This document shows, piece after piece, positions 59,158 through 64,000 of a stretch of 64,000 nt of DNA (the stretch's first letter is position 1; each line of letters starts with the position of its first letter). The DNA is taken from contig NZ_CP040004.1 of the NCBI RefSeq assembly GCF_005697565.1, positions 186,001-250,000 of the forward strand, read 5' to 3'. This DNA comes from Candidatus Nanosynbacter featherlites (GTDB lineage: Bacteria > Patescibacteriota > Saccharimonadia > Saccharimonadales > Saccharimonadaceae). The notes beneath the pieces were generated by a model. The model saw nothing but the letters and a program-made list of their open reading frames with translations. It ran no database searches and was not told the origin of the DNA. A program made the translations under genes and the position numbers.

Positions 59158-60213
59158 TCAGGCTTGTTGCTGTTCAAACACGTAGGTAGCCTTGGCGACA
59201 CGCTTGAACTGTGACTTTGACTGCAAGTTTAGTAAAATAGTCGTTTCTTTGACTTGACGTTTGTCCAAAACTCGTTTGATGATTTCGTCGCGGTGCAGTG
59301 GCTCGTCAGCTTCTTTGAGAATGTCAGTGATGATGTCGGCAACAGTACCGCGGCTGTAGCCCCATGAGTCCAGGGCATAGATACCGCGACCAATCAGCAC
59401 GAAGCGGCTGTCTTTGATGAGTTCGTTGTGAATAGCCTGCGTGGTGACGTTTTTGCGCTTGAAATCACTGTCTTTGATGGCCTTAGCGATCTCTGAGAAA
59501 TGCATTGGTTTGCCATTGTCGTCCAGGATGACAAAGATTTTGTCGCGAATATTCTTTGGGTTGACGGTTGGCCATTTGATGAGCCCCCAGTTCCCTTTCA
59601 GCTCAGCCAGCTTCTTGCTGATGGAGGCCAGCGCTGCGATGTTCTGCGGATGCTCATAGTCCATGGATTCGTGAATTGCTTCAGCGGTGATTGGCTGACC
59701 ATGTTTTTTGATGAATTTAACAATTTCTTCAACTTGTTTTTTCACTGACTTTTCGTCACCGACGGATGAGATGACCGCAGACTGATAGAAATCGTCATTT
59801 TCATTGATAACGGTCAAGCCTGGCGCTAATTCTGCCAAGAAAGCGACAGCTGAGCGCTCCAGGAGTGTCGCATCACGACCCAAAATGTGCGATGTCAAGT
59901 TTTGCATGCGAGCACCACGGCCCATTTCTGACAGATGTGACACAACAAGCTTTTCGGCGGAATTAACAGATGGTAATTTGTCTTCTGCTACTGACGCACG
60001 TAGTTTAGTGAGGATGGCTTTCTCAAGTTGACGAACGCGCTCACGAGTAATGCCTAACATCTCACCGATCTGTTCCAATGTCTCTTTCCTGTCTTCCAGC
60101 CCAAAGCGACGTGAAATGATTTCACGCTCACGCTCCTGAGAAATGCTACCAAGAATATCCGCAACCGCTGTATTCAAACTCTCTGCCGCGTCAGCTATTT
60201 CTGGTTTGCTCAT
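59158..60213 (-). CDS. Sigma-70 region 4 fused to HARE-HTH-type domains
   Basis: This 351-residue protein starts at 60213 (MSKPEIADAA). Residues about 20-75 match sigma-70 region 4: REREIISRRFGL, ETLEQIGEMLGITRERVRQLEKAIL. There is no region 2, so it cannot be a complete sigma factor. The rest holds winged-helix modules: KQVEEIVKFIKKHGQPITAEAI, then a HARE-HTH-like segment with KPMHFSEIAKAIKD and GRGIYALDSWGY near 222-290, and a third with PLHRDEIIKRVLDK. The C-terminal part recalls the RNA polymerase delta subunit. It probably modulates transcription initiation by contacting RNA polymerase or the -35 region. A longer frame to 60300 is rejected. Confidence 0.8.
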   Translation of the reverse strand: MSKPEIADAAESLNTAVADILGSISQEREREIISRRFGLEDRKETLEQIGEMLGITRERVRQLEKAILTKLRASVAEDKLPSVNSAEKLVVSHLSEMGRGARMQNLTSHILGRDATLLERSAVAFLAELAPGLTVINENDDFYQSAVISSVGDEKSVKKQVEEIVKFIKKHGQPITAEAIHESMDYEHPQNIAALASISKKLAELKGNWGLIKWPTVNPKNIRDKIFVILDDNGKPMHFSEIAKAIKDSDFKRKNVTTQAIHNELIKDSRFVLIGRGIYALDSWGYSRGTVADIITDILKEADEPLHRDEIIKRVLDKRQVKETTILLNLQSKSQFKRVAKATYVFEQQQA

Positions 60214-60457
60214 GGTATATTCCAAGTATCCTCTCTGCCACACCCTGCATATATTTTTATCATTTCTATGTGCTTGATTATACAACAATATGTAACTCAA
60301 GTCAAATATTTGTGCTGCTTTTACAAATTATAGCACGTTCTTTACGATTTTTGCAATGGGTTGTTTGATGTATATACAATAAGCGTTTTATATGGTATAG
60401 CACTAGTGATTGTGGCTATGCTTTGTAAAATATGAGGTATATTATATAGTTATCATT
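60214..60457. promoter_or_regulatory. Divergent promoters between the sigma4-HARE and WhiB-like genes
   Basis: Minus strand: TTGACT (complement of 60300-60305), exactly 17 nt, TATAAT (complement of 60277-60282), giving a leader of about 55-60 nt for the sigma4-HARE gene. Plus strand: TTTGTA (60422-60427), 17 nt, TATAGT (60445-60450), then 7 nt to the WhiB-like ATG at 60458 (leaderless). Two candidate regulators thus share one intergenic region. Confidence 0.7.
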
Positions 60458-61111
60458 ATGAATGAATTAGGAAAAACCTCAATTGAACGAACAGCTTCCC
60501 CAGAAGACCTGGAGGCCGTGAAGGACTTTATTATTGAATGTTTGGCGGATGGGCAGTCAATGACAGTGCGACAACTATCTCAGCAGTGGTGTGAAGCTCA
60601 CGGATCTAAGTCTCTCATTAAAGCTGGTCTGTTTAATGAAAAAATTCGACAAGCACTAAGTGAAATTGAAGCCAAGGAGGACAGGTCTTTTGGATGTTTG
60701 AAAAAAACGGTTGTTCAAGACACTAATACGACCGTCACGTACTACCACCTTAGTGGTGCGGCTGAAGGATATCAACCGGCCGTGATGGAGCCTGTTGATC
60801 TAGCGGATAAGCTTAGGTCTAGGCTTCAGGAGGCTATCAATACAGTTACTAATGACTATAGTCCAATAGATCCAGGTTGGGCTGCGAATGCGCGTTGTGC
60901 TGGTATGGAGATTGATAAGGTTCATGATGGGATGTGTAAAGAATGCCCAGTACAGTCTGACTGTTTGAGGACGGCAATACGGGAAGGTTACAACCTCAGA
61001 CATAGAGATACCAGAACTTCAGGCGTGAGGGGTGGTTATTCTCCTGCTGGGCAACAGGAGAAGGTAGAAGAAGTGCGCAAACTAATGCATGGGTCCAGCC
61101 AAAAAGCATAA
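60458..61111 (+). CDS. WhiB-like [Fe-S] regulator with N-terminal helical domain
   Basis: This 217-residue protein has two parts. The N-terminal part (about 15-100) looks like a winged helix (MTVRQLSQQWCEAHGSKSLI, then KIRQALSEI and a beta wing TVTYYHLSG). The C-terminal part (about 138-205) matches the WhiB domain: Cys147, Cys160, Cys163 and Cys169 in C-x12-C-x2-C-x5-C spacing, with CPVQSDCLRTA and the turn GVRGG (189-193) in place of G(V/I)WGG, followed by a charged tail. Four Cys are enough for a [4Fe-4S] cluster. WhiB proteins are known as an Actinobacteria and actinophage family that binds sigma region 4. The start at 60458 follows TATAGT by 7 nt. Confidence 0.8.
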   Translation: MNELGKTSIERTASPEDLEAVKDFIIECLADGQSMTVRQLSQQWCEAHGSKSLIKAGLFNEKIRQALSEIEAKEDRSFGCLKKTVVQDTNTTVTYYHLSGAAEGYQPAVMEPVDLADKLRSRLQEAINTVTNDYSPIDPGWAANARCAGMEIDKVHDGMCKECPVQSDCLRTAIREGYNLRHRDTRTSGVRGGYSPAGQQEKVEEVRKLMHGSSQKA

Positions 61112-61133
61112 TTACCTCTACCTCCAACCATCA

Positions 61134-62555
61134 TTACAATTGGCTAGCGATGCGGCTGAGGGTTTTATCTTTGCCAAACAATGCCAGCGTGTCGTTTAAT
61201 TGTGGGCTGAAAGGCGCCCATGTCGTGACGATGCGAATGAGGCTGAACAGTACGCCAGGCTTTTGACCAGTGATTTCTAGTAGCTGGTTTAGTGTTTCTT
61301 GGATGGTTTCAGGGTTCCAGTCGGCCAACTCTGCCAGCTTGTCATGTACGGTCTTGAGGAGCTCGCGAATTTCACCCTCAGATAATTTTTTCAGCTGCTT
61401 ATTACTGGTGATCAGTTCCCAGTTGACGTCTGGCTCTTCAAAGAAAAAGCGACTCATCATGGGTAGCTCAGCCAGTGTTTTGAGCCGATCTTGTACCAGA
61501 GCCAAGACTTGGTGTTTGTATGACGCATCAAACTGGGCAGCTGATTGTGGCCAATAGCTCTCTACTCGTTGATAGAGGTCGTCCAGGCTGATTTGGCGGA
61601 TCCATTGTCCATTCATCCACAGCAAACGCTTCTCATCAAAACGTGCGCCCGAACGCTGCACTCGGTCGAGGCTGAATTTATCGATCAGCTCTTGCCTGCT
61701 GAAGATTTCCTGTTCGGTGCCATCATTCCAACCCATTGACGCCAAGAAATTCAGCATGGCCTCTGGTAGGATTCCATCAGTTCGGTAATCAGTCACGCTT
61801 TTGGCGCCGTCTCGTTTACCAAGCTTTTTCCTGCCGTCTGGAGCCATGATGTGCGGTAAGCAAACCAAGGTTGGTGGTGTGATTTCCAGGGCTTCGTATA
61901 GGCTCAAATATTTAGGGGTACTGGAGATATATTCCAACCCGCGGATGACGTGAGTGATGCCCATCTCAAAGTCGTCAATGATGTGCGCAAAATTGTAGGT
62001 TGGATAGCCGTCAGCTTTGATGAGGATGAAATCATCCAGGGCTTCAGGACCAGCTGATAGTTCGCCCATGACGGGGTCATTCCAAGTGTATCGTTTTGGT
62101 GATGTTACTTTAAATCTGAGCGGCTGAGTGCCATCCCACTCTGGGGGATTTTCTGGCCGATAATCACGATACAGGAAAGCTTTTTTCAACGCTCGCGCTT
62201 CTTCTCGAAATCCCTGCACTTCCTCGGGTGTGTATGGATCGGCATAGGCCAGCCCCTTCTCTACCAGTTTTTTCGCCCAAGTGTGGTAAATCTCCAGCCG
62301 TTCTGACTGATGGTATGGTCCGTGCGATCCACCTTTGCGCGGCCCTTCGTCCCAATCAATGCCCAGCCACTCCAGCGTGTCTAATATCAAATCTTCGGCG
62401 CCAGGCACAAATCGCGACCGATCAGTGTCCTCGATGCGTAAGATGAATGAACCTCCCTGTTGGCGTGTCAATAACCACGGAAATAAGGCAGCTCGAACAT
62501 TTCCAACATGAATGTAGCCGGTTGGTGATGGCGCAAAACGAGTACGAATAGTCAT
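61134..62555 (-). CDS. gltX: Glutamyl-tRNA synthetase
   Basis: This 473-residue class I synthetase has the HIGH-type signature in RFAPSPTGYIHVGNVRAALF near 6-25 and the KMSKS-type signature in GRKKLGKRDGAKSV near 243. The normal GluRS length and a C-terminal helical anticodon domain (about 330-473) are present. Like most bacteria without GlnRS, it may also charge tRNA-Gln; no gatCAB gene is in the window to judge. Its -10 overlaps the stop of the upstream gene and ends 6 nt before the start. Confidence 0.95.
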   Translation of the reverse strand: MTIRTRFAPSPTGYIHVGNVRAALFPWLLTRQQGGSFILRIEDTDRSRFVPGAEDLILDTLEWLGIDWDEGPRKGGSHGPYHQSERLEIYHTWAKKLVEKGLAYADPYTPEEVQGFREEARALKKAFLYRDYRPENPPEWDGTQPLRFKVTSPKRYTWNDPVMGELSAGPEALDDFILIKADGYPTYNFAHIIDDFEMGITHVIRGLEYISSTPKYLSLYEALEITPPTLVCLPHIMAPDGRKKLGKRDGAKSVTDYRTDGILPEAMLNFLASMGWNDGTEQEIFSRQELIDKFSLDRVQRSGARFDEKRLLWMNGQWIRQISLDDLYQRVESYWPQSAAQFDASYKHQVLALVQDRLKTLAELPMMSRFFFEEPDVNWELITSNKQLKKLSEGEIRELLKTVHDKLAELADWNPETIQETLNQLLEITGQKPGVLFSLIRIVTTWAPFSPQLNDTLALFGKDKTLSRIASQL

Positions 62556-62567
62556 GATGACATTATA
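62556..62567 (-). promoter_or_regulatory. gltX -10 element, leaderless, next to the upstream stop
   Basis: TATAAT on the minus strand (complement of 62562-62567) ends 6 nt before the gltX start at 62555 and begins directly after the stop codon (62568-62570) of the upstream gene. Confidence 0.6.
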
Positions 62568-63566
62568 CTACATGCTGGTAGCTATTTTGCGAATCTGTTC
62601 GCTGGAGAGTGGAGCATGGCTGTTGATCTGGTACAAGATGCCGCCATTCACCCAAGCGACATTTTCTCCTGCTGCAAAAATAGTCAGGCCATCGACGATG
62701 GTTGTAGCTGGCGCACCTGATTTTCCTGCAATGTACTCTTTGACAGCGGCTGAGTCCCAGTTGCTCTTGCTTTGAGAAATTGTGTAGTTGGCGGTGCCGT
62801 CAGCGTATGCAAACTTCATGCTGACTTCTCCCTGCTTGAAGGAAATTGGGCCGTTGAGCGCATAGCCATTTGGTTTGTAACCAGGATAGGTGGCGTTGAT
62901 ACCAGACTGCAAGGCGGCGACACGAATGGAAATGTTTGGCATGCTGAGATAGGTGAAATATCCGCCGAGCAGCATGATGGCCAGTCCCGCAGACGCCAGG
63001 CTGGTCCAGCGCTTTAGTTTGCTTTGCTTGCGCTTGGCGCGGTGATGTTTGTCTGGTTTTGGCTCTTGAGCTTTGGCCAAAGCTTCAGTGATGGCCTCAT
63101 TTTTGAGAATTGATGCTGGCTTTGGCTTGGTCTTTTGGATTGGTGTGACGGGCATTTTAGCGATTTGTCGCTGCTTGGCACGTTGCACAACTGGGTGCAC
63201 TTCTGCTGGACGATCTATCTGGACGGACTTCTTTGGCGCTTCTGTCACTGGTTTGCGGGTCATCTCAGGAGAAAACTTTTTCACAGCAACGTGTTGCTGC
63301 ACGGTCGCATTTGGGGTTCTAACTGGACGGGTAGCAAGGGATTTCTGAGGGGGTCGTTTGATGTGGCGTCGGCTGAGGGTGGCTGATTTTTGTACTGAGA
63401 CACGGTGAATAGTTGCAGTAGCTGTACCGCGTGCGGTTGATGCCTTGACTACGCGTTTGGGCTGCGTTGGCGCTACGGTTGGTGATTTTTCGACTGAAAT
63501 TGGTAGCGGTAGCCCTGTGACTGGGTCGTATGCCTTACCATTGACATTGATAAATTCTTGTTTCAT
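62568..63566 (-). CDS. Hypothetical membrane-anchored protein with long basic N-terminus
   Basis: This 332-residue protein is not recognised. The first 185 residues are low-complexity, rich in Pro, Lys, Arg, Thr and Val and probably disordered in the cytoplasm, starting MKQEFINVNGKAYDPVTGLPL. One membrane segment lies at about 190-212. The extracytoplasmic domain (about 215-332) contains YPGYKPNGYALNGPISFKQG, a Trp-containing strand, and VNGGILYQINSHAPLS; it resembles DUF4367-like beta folds. The start is preceded by AAGGGGAAGA on the minus strand. Promoter: TTGCAA, 17 nt, TACTAT on the minus strand just upstream. Confidence 0.7.
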   Translation of the reverse strand: MKQEFINVNGKAYDPVTGLPLPISVEKSPTVAPTQPKRVVKASTARGTATATIHRVSVQKSATLSRRHIKRPPQKSLATRPVRTPNATVQQHVAVKKFSPEMTRKPVTEAPKKSVQIDRPAEVHPVVQRAKQRQIAKMPVTPIQKTKPKPASILKNEAITEALAKAQEPKPDKHHRAKRKQSKLKRWTSLASAGLAIMLLGGYFTYLSMPNISIRVAALQSGINATYPGYKPNGYALNGPISFKQGEVSMKFAYADGTANYTISQSKSNWDSAAVKEYIAGKSGAPATTIVDGLTIFAAGENVAWVNGGILYQINSHAPLSSEQIRKIATSM

Positions 63567-63606
63567 TTCTTCCCCTTGTTACGATGTTCCCTCGCGAACT
63601 TCTATA

Positions 63607-63667
63607 TATTATAGTACAAAGTGCCAGCGGTTTTTGCAAGGGCGAAAATGTGGTATAATTCGTTTTA
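63607..63667. promoter_or_regulatory. Divergent promoters of the 332-aa and PEGA genes
   Basis: Minus strand: TTGCAA (complement of 63634-63639), 17 nt, TACTAT (complement of 63611-63616), with TATAAT overlapping it (complement of 63608-63613). Plus strand: TATAAT (63654-63659) ends 7 nt before the ATG at 63667, so the PEGA gene should be leaderless. Confidence 0.55.
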
Positions 63668-64000
63668 TGTACCACAACAATACCTCCGCAAAAGAAATCG
63701 TGCGTCGTACTTTGGTGTACACCATCATGACGCTGATGGTGATTGGTCTAATCGTCGTTCTTTTGTGGCACAACTTTGGCTATCAATTCAATTCAAAAGA
63801 CCTGAAAATCGAGCAAAACAGCTTGGTGCAATATGATTCGTTTCCGCGTGGCGCGCAGGTGTCAATTGATGGCAACGCGTTTAATCTAACGCAGACTAAG
63901 GGCTTGATTGTACCTGGACAACATCAGTTCACCATGAAACTGAACGGCTATGAACCATGGCAAAAGACTTTGGACATCAAGGCGGGTACGGTGACGCATT
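63667..64000 (+). CDS. PEGA-domain membrane protein, N-terminal part (3' end outside window)
   Basis: The frame from the ATG at 63667 is open to the window end (111 codons). It starts MYHNNTSAKEIVRR, has one membrane segment (about 17-36), and then an extracytoplasmic PEGA-like repeat: FPRGAQVSIDGNAFNLTQTK, then GLIVPGQHQFTMKLNGYEPW. The P-x-G-A-x-V-x-(I/L)-D-G and 'G-x-H-x-(F/V)...GY' pattern is typical of PEGA domains found on surface proteins. The start is set by TATAAT ending 7 nt upstream. Its full length is unknown. Confidence 0.8.
   Translation, partial: MYHNNTSAKEIVRRTLVYTIMTLMVIGLIVVLLWHNFGYQFNSKDLKIEQNSLVQYDSFPRGAQVSIDGNAFNLTQTKGLIVPGQHQFTMKLNGYEPWQKTLDIKAGTVTH

Noticed and set aside
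1..64000. UGA recoded as Gly, as in Gracilibacteria/Absconditabacteria
   Set aside because: TGA is used as a true stop in ATGA overlaps at 5380, 32163 and 32519, and RF2 is present.
1..64000. tRNA, rRNA, tmRNA, RNase P or SRP RNA genes
   Set aside because: Intergenic regions were read for the usual conserved ends and loops and none was seen; a covariance-model search would be decisive.

Overview
The window looks like a chromosomal segment of a Candidatus Saccharibacteria (TM7, Patescibacteria/CPR) bacterium, close in style to the small oral or host-associated epibionts. This is inference from gene content and layout: dense packing, a mid-40s GC level estimated by eye, many single-domain signalling proteins, no biosynthetic gene clusters, and a reduced but real peptidoglycan and division set. 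UGA is used as a stop codon (for example in the ATGA overlaps at 5380, 32163 and 32519) and an RF2 gene is present, so the code is standard. I saw no rRNA, tRNA, CRISPR array or insertion sequence.

Layout. 1-2949: envelope proteins (DUF2207-type end, CNNM/CBS protein, a small Lys-tailed protein). 3048-6693: an ABC permease/ATPase-PadR-PspC operon with operator-like repeats at its promoter. 6723-9244: uppP, serS, hpf. 9251-14991: a symmetric divergent module of unknown role, made of a VWA protein and a MoxR-like AAA+ ATPase, each followed by one of two paralogous proteins. 15133-21695: secA, an M16 peptidase, murD, prfB. 21754-26246: ftsE-ftsX, a CHAP hydrolase, an S41 protease, a response regulator. 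26330-33196: L27, a Trm11-like methylase, a flippase-like protein, xseAB, a histidine kinase, a response regulator, recO. 33274-38980: glyS, an AT-rich SAP-like gene, Nudix, amidotransferase, SDR, YvcK. 39055-44266: a possible divergent RelA/SpoT-fold protein, RNase H, and a DUF4868 (KwaB-like)/Pif1 helicase pair. 44293-54014: a GH1 glycosidase and a short dcw cluster (mraZ-rsmH-[23-aa ORF]-ftsL-ftsI-mraY-ftsW-murG-ftsQ). 54015-54929: a gene-free region with repeats. 54930-64000: a deoxyribosyltransferase-like protein, an Excalibur protein, a TraG/HerA-type ATPase, a sigma4-HARE regulator, a WhiB-like regulator, gltX, and two membrane-anchored proteins.

Gene expression. A -10 hexamer (TATAAT or a close variant) ends only 6-8 nt before the start codon of about 23 genes, which predicts leaderless mRNAs. 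A few other genes (hpf, L27, glyS, mraZ, the permease operon) keep strong Shine-Dalgarno sites, and three of these have a hairpin overlapping the site.

Most interesting candidates: (1) the divergent MoxR/VWA module with duplicated partners; (2) a WhiB-like [Fe-S] regulator fused to an N-terminal domain, outside Actinobacteria; (3) a KwaB-like/Pif1 pair under an operator-like palindrome; (4) a sigma-region-4/HARE-HTH fusion; (5) window-wide leaderless promoters; (6) a 218-bp inverted-repeat element and a 23-codon ORF with hairpins inside the dcw cluster.
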